From positions 1 to 11,888 of the forward strand of contig JAHAZA010000108.1 in NCBI GenBank assembly GCA_018385415.1: a DNA stretch of 11,888 nt, in the 5' to 3' direction. A model generated the notes under the pieces. It did not search any database. It was not told the origin of the DNA and saw nothing but the letters and a program-made list of their open reading frames with translations. The DNA is from Treponema sp. (GTDB taxonomy: Bacteria > Spirochaetota > Spirochaetia > Treponematales > Treponemataceae). Below are positions 1-6,320 of this stretch, piece by piece; position 1 is the stretch's first letter; every line of letters begins with the position of its first letter. The position numbers were made by a program, and so were the translations under genes.

Positions 1-115
1 CCTTAAGTAATTAAATATTTTTTTGGAAATGCCCGCAGAAATTGCGAAAAGTAAAGATATGAAAAAAAACTTTATCATACACCCCATCGTTCATCACGCC
101 AGAGCTTTCCATAAT

Positions 116-147
116 ATTAATATTCAAATAATAATTTAAATATTAAT
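116..147. repeat. AT-only inverted repeat downstream of tRNA-Gln
   Basis: Arms 116-124 and 139-147 are perfectly complementary over 9 bp. Inside them, after one C/A mismatch, come 4 further pairs around a 4-nt loop. It lies just 3' of tRNA-Gln on the minus strand and could be a 3' processing or weak termination structure. No T-run follows it, so I do not call it a terminator. Confidence 0.4.
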
Positions 148-154
148 CTAAAAC

Positions 155-227
155 CTGGGTCGACAGGGTTCGAACCTGTGGAATACCGGCACCAAAAGCC
201 GGGGGCTTACCGCTTGCCGACGACCCA
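155..227 (-). tRNA. tRNA-Gln (anticodon TTG)
   Basis: Read on the minus strand, this 73-nt stretch folds as a full cloverleaf. The 7-bp acceptor stem is TGGGTCG with CGACCCA. The anticodon stem CCGGC/GCCGG encloses the loop TTTTGGT, whose anticodon TTG sits at 193-195. The T-stem ACAGG/CCTGT holds a TTCGAAC loop. The U1-A72 pair and the discriminator G are usual for tRNA-Gln. CCA is not encoded and must be added after transcription. It lies 69 nt after the spoVG stop codon with no terminator between, so it may be made by read-through as well as from its own promoter. Confidence 0.96.
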
Positions 228-236
228 AAATGAGTA

Positions 237-270
237 AGTATAGATTATCAAAAATTACTGTTTTTGTCTA
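237..270 (-). promoter_or_regulatory. possible tRNA-Gln promoter
   Basis: The minus strand between spoVG and tRNA-Gln has a -35-like TAGACA (265-270). It also has -10-like hexamers GATAAT (244-249, 15-nt spacing) and TATACT (237-242). Spacing is not ideal for either pair, so this is a weak call. Confidence 0.3.
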
Positions 271-296
271 TTAATAAAGGAATTTATTTTTAGAAC

Positions 297-581
297 TTAA
301 TCCATGTCGCCAGTATCAGCTTCAATGACATGACCAGCATTGTACTCTTCAAGAATTTTATTCTGAAGCTCTGTACGGAATTCTGGACTAATAGGATGAG
401 CTACATCCTTATATTCTCCAGTTGCTGTCTTTTTGCTTGGCATAGCAATAAATAGGCCATCTTTGCCTTCAATAATTTTTACATTATGTACAACAAAACA
501 GTTGTCAAATGTGACTGTGACATAAGCCTTGAGCTTTCCTTCTGAAGTTACCTTACGAATACGTAATTCTGTTACTTGCAT
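297..581 (-). CDS. spoVG: SpoVG family nucleic-acid-binding regulator
   Basis: This 94-residue protein matches the SpoVG family along its whole length. Visible family hallmarks are the start MQVTELRIRK, the central FVVHNVKIIEGKDGLFIAMP stretch (residues 29-48) and KDVAHPISPEFR (58-69). Family knowledge: SpoVG is a sporulation/septation protein in Bacillus, and in non-spore-formers including Borrelia it acts as a site-specific DNA- and RNA-binding regulator. Sporulation is not implied here. I chose the ATG at 581 rather than the upstream ATG at 608. A strong TAAGGAGG (588-595) sits 6 nt before 581, and the family N-terminus begins there. The ispE stop codon TAA (593-595) is the first part of that Shine-Dalgarno sequence, so the two genes are probably translationally coupled. 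Confidence 0.95.
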   Translation of the reverse strand: MQVTELRIRKVTSEGKLKAYVTVTFDNCFVVHNVKIIEGKDGLFIAMPSKKTATGEYKDVAHPISPEFRTELQNKILEEYNAGHVIEADTGDMD

Positions 582-592
582 GAGTTGCCTCC

Positions 593-1459
593 TTAATAGC
601 AAGAGCATACATTCCAGGAACCGGACAAAGCATTTCGGGCAGTTTCAACATCCTTTTCTGATGCAAAAACTCCAAATACCGTAGAACCTGAGCCTGACAT
701 ATCAGTATATAGAGCACCATTATTCTTTAAATCCAATATGGCTCGCTCTATTTTGGAATATTTCTTTGAGATCACACTTGTAAAAGTATTTACAAATTTC
801 CAGTTTTCAACAGATCCTTTGTAAATATCCTCAAGTTCATTCAAAGATGGATATTCCAAATTTCGGCCGGATTCATAAAACTCGTCAACCAAAGAATAAG
901 CTTCCTTTGTAGAGCTATGAACTCCGGGGAAAATCATTAAATAATGCAAATCGTTCCTTCTGGGAATAGTTTGAACAACCTCACCTCTTCCAGTTACGAT
1001 TGCTGATCCTTTTCCTGATTCATCACAATCAAGAAAAAAGAAAACATCACTACCGACCATTGCCGCAATTTCTTGCAGCTGATCATAAGGTAAATTTACG
1101 CCACTGACTTTATTAAATGCTTTCAGGAAGGAAGCTCCATCACTGGAACCGCCCCCCAACCCTCCACCAGAAGGGATCTTTTTTTTAATTAACACATTTA
1201 CGCCAGGTAAATCTGAACCAGATACCTTGCGAAATCCATTATACGCAGAACTAACTGTATTAATTTCAGGAAGCTCCAGAGAATCACATTTTACAGAACA
1301 AACATTTTTTTCATTAGTCAATTCGATAATAATTTCATCACACAAACTGACTGTAGAAAAAATACTTTCAATTCCATGGTAACCATCCTGCCGTTTGGGT
1401 AAAACTTTTAATCCAAGATTTATCTTAGCAGGTGCCAGCACAGAAGTTATTTTGTTCAT
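593..1459 (-). CDS. ispE: 4-diphosphocytidyl-2-C-methyl-D-erythritol kinase
   Basis: IspE phosphorylates the 2-hydroxyl of CDP-methylerythritol with ATP, the fourth step of the cytosolic MEP route to isoprenoid precursors. The 288-residue length is normal. It is a GHMP kinase. The N-terminal PAKINLGL has the conserved Lys12, the DGYH motif is at residues 25-28, and the ATP-binding glycine-rich loop IPSGGGLGGGSSDGAS spans 95-110. The probable catalytic Asp138 is in GSDVFFF, where many relatives have ADVPFF. The C-terminal MSGSGSTVFG spans 254-263. The start is firm because a TAG stop lies in frame two codons upstream. No Shine-Dalgarno sequence is visible and a short palindrome abuts the start. 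It is followed by spoVG, a pairing seen in other bacteria. Confidence 0.96.
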   Translation of the reverse strand: MNKITSVLAPAKINLGLKVLPKRQDGYHGIESIFSTVSLCDEIIIELTNEKNVCSVKCDSLELPEINTVSSAYNGFRKVSGSDLPGVNVLIKKKIPSGGGLGGGSSDGASFLKAFNKVSGVNLPYDQLQEIAAMVGSDVFFFLDCDESGKGSAIVTGRGEVVQTIPRRNDLHYLMIFPGVHSSTKEAYSLVDEFYESGRNLEYPSLNELEDIYKGSVENWKFVNTFTSVISKKYSKIERAILDLKNNGALYTDMSGSGSTVFGVFASEKDVETARNALSGSWNVCSCY

Positions 1460-1472
1460 ACACTAAAAGTGT
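1460..1472. repeat. hairpin abutting the ispE start codon
   Basis: ACACT-AAA-AGTGT is a perfect inverted repeat (5-bp stem, 3-nt loop) directly adjacent to the ispE ATG at 1457-1459. It occupies the place where a ribosome binding site would be expected, and no purine-rich Shine-Dalgarno sequence is present there. Confidence 0.5.
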
Positions 1473-1584
1473 AACTCTAAAAATATATTATTGTCAAATT
1501 ATATTTATTTATAGTAACATTATTTCAGACAATCCGATTATTCCTAATCTGCTTGTAAATTAAATATCTGACGGGAAATGGCAT

Positions 1585-1590
1585 TATAAT
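1585..1590 (+). promoter_or_regulatory. -10 box TATAAT for the acidic small protein gene
   Basis: A perfect TATAAT lies 14 nt before the ATG at 1605. No good -35 hexamer is seen at 16-18 nt spacing. Transcription would begin near 1597, leaving a leader of about 8 nt. The overlapping ATTATAAT also gives a TATAAT on the minus strand (1583-1588), which could serve ispE. Confidence 0.4.
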
Positions 1591-1604
1591 TGACATGACT
1601 TGCC

Positions 1605-1844
1605 ATGATTTATAAAATCCATTTTATGGATCCAGAAGTAACAACAGTTAAGTTTTCATACTCAAAAGAATTTTCAGACGAGAGTGAAACTAATAATAAA
1701 ACCTGTACTGATTTTGAAGATGCAGAAGGTCTTAATGACTTTGAAGATCTAGATTATGATGATGATCTTTATGGAAGTTATGATAGTAACGAATCAGAAG
1801 ATTTAGACGACATTGCCGAGGACTCTTTAGATTCACAGGAATAA
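1605..1844 (+). CDS. very acidic small protein of unknown function
   Basis: I do not recognise this 79-residue protein. Residues 1-21 are mixed, and 22-79 are dominated by Asp, Glu, Ser and Asn. The whole protein has 27 acidic residues against 4 Lys and no Arg, a net charge near -23. There is one Cys (34), and no signal peptide or membrane segment. Support for a real gene: a TATAAT box upstream, a terminator just after the stop, and a position alone on the plus strand between two minus-strand operons. An in-frame TGA at 1596 limits the start to 1605 or to Met8. Neither has a Shine-Dalgarno sequence, so initiation may be near-leaderless. The tail is probably disordered. A role as a basic-protein partner or nucleic-acid mimic is only a guess. 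Confidence 0.6.
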   Translation: MIYKIHFMDPEVTTVKFSYSKEFSDESETNNKTCTDFEDAEGLNDFEDLDYDDDLYGSYDSNESEDLDDIAEDSLDSQE

Positions 1845-1849
1845 AGCAT

Positions 1850-1915
1850 AAAAAAAAGCTGTTCCATAGATATACTGTGCTGTAAAGTAACTGGAATATG
1901 GAACAGTTTTTTTTT
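1850..1915. terminator. bidirectional terminator
   Basis: CTGTTCCATA (1859-1868) pairs perfectly with TATGGAACAG (1897-1906). An A-run lies before the stem (1850-1857) and a T-run after it (1907-1915). It therefore works as an intrinsic terminator for the plus-strand acidic gene and for the minus-strand operon ending with rsfS. The 28-nt loop is unusually long. Confidence 0.85.
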
Positions 1916-1941
1916 AGTGTGGGGAAAAAAATAATTTAATA

Positions 1942-2286
1942 CTATTTAATCTTTTTTCCGTTGTGCCAAAGTTTTTCAAGATCATAAAAATCTCTGGCAG
2001 GTTTTGACATAAGATGAACTACAATATTTCCAAGGTCAATTAAATTCCAGTCATCACCATCCGGACTCTTCTTATTTGTAAGATGAATTTCAAGATCATT
2101 TTCCTTAATGTATTCCTTAACCTGTCGGTAAAGTCCCTGCCAGTGTGCACTGGAGTTTACTGTAACGATTACAAAATAATCAGTCCAACTGTTCAATTCT
2201 GAAATATCAAGAACAACTACATCATTACCTTTTCCATCTTCCATCAACTGTGCAATTTCTAACGCTTTATCCTGAATTGTTTTCAT
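1942..2286 (-). CDS. rsfS: ribosomal silencing factor RsfS
   Basis: RsfS binds ribosomal protein uL14 on the large subunit and blocks joining of the 30S subunit, lowering translation when nutrients are short. The 114-residue protein carries the family core: VVVLDIS (23-29), SWTDYFVIVTVNSS (33-46), a Trp80 region NLIDLGNIVVHLM (81-93), and the hallmark RDFYDLEKLW (98-107). Length is typical. It is the last gene of the obgE-nadD-yqeK-LCP-rsfS series and starts 18 nt after the LCP stop. A GAGG (2299-2302) lies about 12 nt upstream of the ATG. The nadD-yqeK-rsfS association is found in many bacteria; here an LCP gene is inserted before rsfS. Confidence 0.94.
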   Translation of the reverse strand: MKTIQDKALEIAQLMEDGKGNDVVVLDISELNSWTDYFVIVTVNSSAHWQGLYRQVKEYIKENDLEIHLTNKKSPDGDDWNLIDLGNIVVHLMSKPARDFYDLEKLWHNGKKIK

Positions 2287-2304
2287 ATATCTATTTTACC
2301 TCTA

Positions 2305-3510
2305 TTATTTCTTTTCTCTCTGACGAACCCATCGTCCATCAAAATTTTTACCTAAAACAAGAGTAAAGTCAACATTGGCTTCGGTTTCAGTATCATCTTT
2401 ATTGATTTCCTCTTCCTCTACCTTAGTACAATGAATAAAATCTCCGATATTCATTGCAACCTCTGGTTGTCCAATATGATCAATGATATAAGTTTCTTCA
2501 ACTTCTTCTTCACCATCAGTATTACCGATATCAAGAACTTCAAATGCCGCGCCTTCAAGAAGTATCTTTGTATTATGGGCAAGCCCGAGAACTTTTGTTC
2601 CATTGAGAATTCGAATTACATAAGGACGAGCATTGGCTGATCCAGAAGGAGAAACGATTGAGTTTATAGACTTCTTTACAACATCCTTAATATATTCACC
2701 ATTTCTAAATGGCATCAAAAGAGTTTTTCCATCTACAGTTGTATTTGTTCCTGTAACTGTTACAGCTTCGAAGCGTTCTGTATCAAGTTCAGAAATATAC
2801 TGGAATAATTCCAAAAGATCTTTATCTTTTACATTGGATGTCATTCTTGATGACAACTGATTAAAATTTGTATTATTCAAATAAATATTTGAATTCGATT
2901 TTACAGCAGACAAAAATGCTACTGTTGCATCCTGACGACGTTCCTGAATACTGCTTTCTGTATCTTCATCAAGATGATATGTAAGAAAAGTTCTAAGCTT
3001 TTCTCCATCAAGAGTTACACGCCCACTAGGAAGCAGCCACTTATCATCAGTTGAAGATCTGGCATCTACAGGCATCGGAATAAACAATTCAAAGCCACCA
3101 AGAAGGTCTGCCATTTCCACCATATTATTAACTGAAATCTCAAGATAGAAAGGAACATCAACTTTAATAAAATTTGAAACTGCCTGTCTGTAAGCCTCAA
3201 TTCCCTTTTCTGAATAAATCGCATCAATTCTATCTACACGGTCAAGAGCAGGATGAAGACCTCCTGTATTTCCAGGAATATTAACAAGAACACCTTTACC
3301 TGTTACTGGATAATAAATCAAAACATCTGTAAACAATGCCTGATTTTTATCTTTAAGAACAAAAAGAACTTTAATAACAGGATCCTTCTGCAGGTTTTCC
3401 TGAATTTTATCCTGCTTTGCATAAATGGAAATAAATACAACCAGTGCAACAACAATAGCAGCAATCATTCCAATAAAAATGAGACCTTTTCGTTCCCTCT
3501 TTAATTTCAT
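2305..3510 (-). CDS. LytR-CpsA-Psr family membrane protein with LytR_C domain
   Basis: This 401-residue protein has a short basic N-terminus, one membrane segment (about 9-30), an LCP-like domain (about 45-205) and a C-terminal LytR_C-like domain (about 295-390, starting ARPYVIRILNGTKVLGLA). It should sit in the inner membrane facing the periplasm. Family knowledge: LCP proteins transfer glycopolymers from a polyprenyl diphosphate carrier to peptidoglycan. Here several usual ligand contacts look replaced. The IPRDT-type motif reads IPGNT (78-82). The RFR-type pair reads TYH (177-179), though ERRQ (190-193) remains. The catalytic role is therefore doubtful, and a structural or binding role is possible. 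An AAGAGG sits 6 nt before the start. It lies between yqeK and rsfS. Confidence 0.85.
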   Translation of the reverse strand: MKLKRERKGLIFIGMIAAIVVALVVFISIYAKQDKIQENLQKDPVIKVLFVLKDKNQALFTDVLIYYPVTGKGVLVNIPGNTGGLHPALDRVDRIDAIYSEKGIEAYRQAVSNFIKVDVPFYLEISVNNMVEMADLLGGFELFIPMPVDARSSTDDKWLLPSGRVTLDGEKLRTFLTYHLDEDTESSIQERRQDATVAFLSAVKSNSNIYLNNTNFNQLSSRMTSNVKDKDLLELFQYISELDTERFEAVTVTGTNTTVDGKTLLMPFRNGEYIKDVVKKSINSIVSPSGSANARPYVIRILNGTKVLGLAHNTKILLEGAAFEVLDIGNTDGEEEVEETYIIDHIGQPEVAMNIGDFIHCTKVEEEEINKDDTETEANVDFTLVLGKNFDGRWVRQREKK

Positions 3511-3531
3511 TTTTCCCCTCTTATATTTTCT

Positions 3532-4122
3532 TTAAGCAATATTCATCTTCAATTCATCAAGGAACAGTTTTGTAACAGGACTGATTTTTTTTCCTTTTTT
3601 TGTAAGATACTCAATGCTTTCATTTACAACAGTAAAGACCATTTCGTTCAATTCCATTGCAAACAGTCTTTCAAGATATTTTTCTGTTACATGTTCACGG
3701 CCAGGTTCAATCTTATCAGCAACAAATAAAAGCTTTGCAAGATCACAAAGATGTTCACCACCGAAAGTATGATTTGCAACAGCCTGAATAATCTGTTCAT
3801 CAGTTATTCCAAAATCTTTTTGTATCTTTACCGCTGCTGCTCTTCCGTGAAGAAGTGCAGGCTTATCTTTTTCTAAATCAGAAATAGGCTTTCCGTCTTT
3901 TGATGCAAGTGAAATCAAAAGACCGTCATCCATTTTTTTGCACATATCATGAGCAATACCACAAAGATATCCGCGACGAGGATCAAGACCATAATGCTCA
4001 CATAATTTTTTACACATCTGTGCAGTTCTTACGCTATGTTCATAACGACTTTCTGAAACTGCAGCCATTGTAAATTTTCTGATATCTTCTGTAACTTTCT
4101 CGTAATTAATCGTTGTATCCAT
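3532..4122 (-). CDS. yqeK: HD-domain hydrolase YqeK (probable symmetrical Ap4A hydrolase)
   Basis: YqeK-family proteins are HD-domain metal-dependent phosphohydrolases; characterised members split diadenosine tetraphosphate symmetrically into two ADP. The 196-residue protein shows the expected metal ligands: His29 in RYEHSVRTA, the His58-Asp59 pair in GIAHDMCK, His92 in LLHGRAAA, His118 in VANHTFGG, and Asp136 in FVADKIEPGR. It is cytosolic. Its start lies inside the end of nadD, a 17-nt overlap, and no Shine-Dalgarno sequence is visible before it. Translation probably depends on ribosomes finishing nadD. Neighbouring nadD is the classical partner of yqeK. Exact substrate preference cannot be read from sequence. 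Confidence 0.92.
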   Translation of the reverse strand: MDTTINYEKVTEDIRKFTMAAVSESRYEHSVRTAQMCKKLCEHYGLDPRRGYLCGIAHDMCKKMDDGLLISLASKDGKPISDLEKDKPALLHGRAAAVKIQKDFGITDEQIIQAVANHTFGGEHLCDLAKLLFVADKIEPGREHVTEKYLERLFAMELNEMVFTVVNESIEYLTKKGKKISPVTKLFLDELKMNIA

Positions 4123-4765
4123 AAAGTTTATTTTTTACAATATACTCAAAAACACCACTACTAACAAGATAACGCCATCCATTATTTTCTGCTATTCTTG
4201 CTCTCACTTCTGTTGATGATAAAGGAAGTATCTGATTTTTAAGCTGAATAAAATCAAAAGGTGATTTTATTTCATCTGTTAAAGTATTTTCAAATCCACC
4301 GGTATATGCTCCTGTAGATTTATTTTCAAAACCATTAGTATTAATGCTGTCAACCTTAATTCGTCTTGCAACAATAAGATTACACAACTTTGCTATTTCT
4401 TCGCTTTGACGCCATTTATCAAACTCAGAAGCATTCTCCTGCCCCATAAGAAGCCCGGGTTTTCCTTCCAGCTGTCCTTTATATTTTTCTATAATGTATT
4501 TTACAGTATCTATTGTATAGGAAGTTCCACCCCGTTCAATTTCACATGGTTCAACTTCAAATCTTTCATCGTCTTTAAATGCAGCCGCCAGCATAGCCAC
4601 ACGGTTTTCTGGAGATTCCATATCTTTTGCAATTTTATGAGGAGGAACAAATGCTGGCACAAAAAGGATCTTATCATAACCTAATGTACTGCATACATCA
4701 TCTGCCATAGCAAGATGCCCGATGTGAACAGGATTAAAAGTTCCGCCAAAAATTGCAAGTTTCAT
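4106..4765 (-). CDS. nadD: nicotinate-nucleotide adenylyltransferase
   Basis: NadD joins nicotinate mononucleotide and ATP to give deamido-NAD, a step of NAD synthesis in the cytosol. The 219-residue protein opens with the nucleotidyltransferase signature GGTFNPVHIGH (7-17). It has FVPAFVPPHK (35-44), TSYTIDTV (81-88) and the C-terminal ISSTxVR-type motif LSSTEVRARI (182-191). At the GxD-type position the sequence reads MGQENASEF, with Glu110 where relatives mostly have Asp. Residues about 138-168 form a polar insert with two GFEN copies, which makes the protein slightly longer than usual. AAGGGA (4772-4777) lies 6 nt before the ATG. The gene starts 14 nt after the obgE stop and overlaps yqeK. 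Confidence 0.95.
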   Translation of the reverse strand: MKLAIFGGTFNPVHIGHLAMADDVCSTLGYDKILFVPAFVPPHKIAKDMESPENRVAMLAAAFKDDERFEVEPCEIERGGTSYTIDTVKYIIEKYKGQLEGKPGLLMGQENASEFDKWRQSEEIAKLCNLIVARRIKVDSINTNGFENKSTGAYTGGFENTLTDEIKSPFDFIQLKNQILPLSSTEVRARIAENNGWRYLVSSGVFEYIVKNKLYGYND

Positions 4766-4779
4766 GAAAATTCCCTTAC

Positions 4780-5913
4780 CTACATTTCTGATCCAGGATA
4801 CTGAACGTTTTCTTCGTCATCTTCAAAATCTGCACGAAGCTTCATAAACTCACTTTCTTCTGGAGCTTCTTTCTTAATTAGAGTTGTTGCTCCTTCACCG
4901 TTATTTTCAAGACGGTCAACAAGCTTCATTACAGCATTACGTGTCTGGCCAAGTCCTTTATTCATCATTACAGAAATTGAAAGAACTACTGTATCAGGTT
5001 CTTTTTCTTTAATTGCCGCAATAACTTCCTGGGCACGTTCTTCTGCACCTTCAACATCAATTTTGTTACAGAGAACAATTCTTGGCTTTTTATAAAGATC
5101 TTCAGAGAAGGATTTCAATTCATTGCAGAGAGTATCGTAAGCTGTAAGATAATTTTCATCAGAAACATCAATCATGAAAATAAGACATGATGTTCTTGAA
5201 ATGTGCTTAAGGAACTGAATACCAAGTCCCGCACCTTCTGATGCACCTTCAATAATTCCTGGAATATCGGCGATGATAATATCACGGTCTTCACCTGCAT
5301 TTAATACACCAAGGTTGGGAATTTTTGTAGTAAATGGATATGGTGCAATTTTTGGTCTTGCATTTGTAAACGCTGTAAGTAAAGAAGATTTTCCTGCATT
5401 AGGAAATCCTACAAGACCAACATCAGCCATAATACTTAATTCTACACGAAGTTTTCTGGTTTCACCCGGAGTTCCTTTATGGGCATAACGAGGAGCCTGG
5501 TTTGTAGATGTTTTAAAGTGAACGTTTCCCCAACCGCCTTTGCCGCCTTTAAGAAATACGAACTGTTCGTCTTCTGCCTGTGTTGTAAATTCGTAAATGA
5601 TCTCATTTGTATCAGGATCACGGATTGTTGTTCCTGGTGGAACTGGAATAATGCGGTCTTCACCGTTTTTTCCGTATTTATTCCAGCTCTGGCCATCACC
5701 GCCGTTTTTAGCTTTGATAATCGGGTGATATCTGAGGTTAGCAAGGGTTCGAAGATTACGTTTTACAGTAAAGATAATATCGCCGCCATCTCCACCATCA
5801 CCGCCTGATGGACCACCATTTGGAACGTATTTTTCACGTCTGAAGGAAATACAGCCGTTTCCGCCTTTTCCACTTGTAACTTCAATCAATGCTTCGTCTG
5901 CAAAACCTGTCAT
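4780..5913 (-). CDS. obgE: Obg family GTPase, large ribosomal subunit assembly
   Basis: ObgE binds the 50S subunit and acts in late subunit assembly and stress control. The 377-residue protein has the glycine-rich Obg domain (about 1-158, with GGPSGGDGGDGGD at 33-45). The GTPase domain follows: G1 GFPNAGKSS (169-177), switch TTKIPNLG (195-202), G3 DIPG (216-219), G4 NKID (283-286) and a G5-like SIS (312-314). The C-terminal tail is short and acidic. I chose the ATG at 5913 because AGAAGAGG (5920-5927) lies 6 nt upstream and the protein then starts MTGFADEALI, as relatives do. An in-frame TTG at 5937 would add eight residues and lacks such a site. It heads the nadD-yqeK-LCP-rsfS run after a terminator. 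Confidence 0.96.
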   Translation of the reverse strand: MTGFADEALIEVTSGKGGNGCISFRREKYVPNGGPSGGDGGDGGDIIFTVKRNLRTLANLRYHPIIKAKNGGDGQSWNKYGKNGEDRIIPVPPGTTIRDPDTNEIIYEFTTQAEDEQFVFLKGGKGGWGNVHFKTSTNQAPRYAHKGTPGETRKLRVELSIMADVGLVGFPNAGKSSLLTAFTNARPKIAPYPFTTKIPNLGVLNAGEDRDIIIADIPGIIEGASEGAGLGIQFLKHISRTSCLIFMIDVSDENYLTAYDTLCNELKSFSEDLYKKPRIVLCNKIDVEGAEERAQEVIAAIKEKEPDTVVLSISVMMNKGLGQTRNAVMKLVDRLENNGEGATTLIKKEAPEESEFMKLRADFEDDEENVQYPGSEM

Positions 5914-6005
5914 AAAAAACCTCTTCTGGAAAATCAAAACTACTTCAGATACAGATATATTAAAGTAATCTGAACAAACAATAAATAGCCAATATTTGGT
6001 TAAAC

Positions 6006-6037
6006 AAAAAAAATACCCGGCAATAAACTACCGGGCA
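6006..6037 (-). terminator. intrinsic terminator between rpmA and obgE
   Basis: On the minus strand TGCCCGG (6037-6031) pairs with CCGGGTA (6020-6014) around a 10-nt loop, with one G-T pair, followed by eight T. It lies 25 nt after the rpmA stop. It would end or reduce rplU-prp-rpmA transcription before obgE, so obgE either has its own promoter in 5914-6005 or relies on read-through. I could not identify a convincing promoter there. Confidence 0.85.
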
Positions 6038-6061
6038 TTAAACATAGAAGATTTTCTAAAA

Positions 6062-6319
6062 TTACGCCTGAACAGGTGTAACAGAAATTACTCTTCTGTT
6101 TTTGCGTTCACCGTAAACTACTTTTCCGTCTACAGTTGCGAAAAGACTGTCATCTCCAGCTTTCTGTACATTGTCACCTGGATGGAAGTGTGTTCCACGC
6201 TGTTTAACAATGATAGATCCTGCTGTTACAGTTTCTCCAGCATATTTCTTAACGCCAAGGTGTTTTGGATTAGAATCGCGTCCGTTTTTTGCACCGCTAC
6301 CGCCTCTAGTTCTTCCCAT
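6062..6319 (-). CDS. rpmA: 50S ribosomal protein bL27
   Basis: bL27 reaches the peptidyl transferase centre of the 50S subunit with its N-terminal tail. This 85-residue protein shows the family pattern: a basic glycine-rich tail MGRTRGGSGAKNGRDS (1-16), then KHLGVKKYAGETV, GSIIVKQRGTHFHPG and the C-terminal GKVVYGERKNRR region. GGAGG (6326-6330) is 6 nt before the ATG, and the start lies right after the prp stop. An in-frame stop five codons upstream (6335-6337), with no start codon between, rules out a longer N-terminus. The protein therefore lacks the cleavable extension known from Firmicutes, although the Prp protease gene is next to it. Confidence 0.97.
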   Translation of the reverse strand: MGRTRGGSGAKNGRDSNPKHLGVKKYAGETVTAGSIIVKQRGTHFHPGDNVQKAGDDSLFATVDGKVVYGERKNRRVISVTPVQA

Positions 6320-6320
6320 A

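Noticed and set aside
582..608. Longer spoVG starting at ATG 608
   Set aside because: It would place the strong TAAGGAGG inside the coding region and add nine residues absent from the family.
1536..1549. Small GATTA/TAATC hairpin between ispE and the acidic gene
   Set aside because: Five AT-rich base pairs without a T-run; expected by chance in such sequence.
5442..5808. Open frames on both strands inside obgE (about 100 and 109 codons)
   Set aside because: They lie wholly inside a well-supported GTPase gene in other frames, have no family likeness, and result from the glycine-rich codon pattern.
5914..5937. Longer obgE starting at TTG 5937
   Set aside because: The ATG at 5913 has a good AGAAGAGG at correct spacing and gives the family N-terminus.
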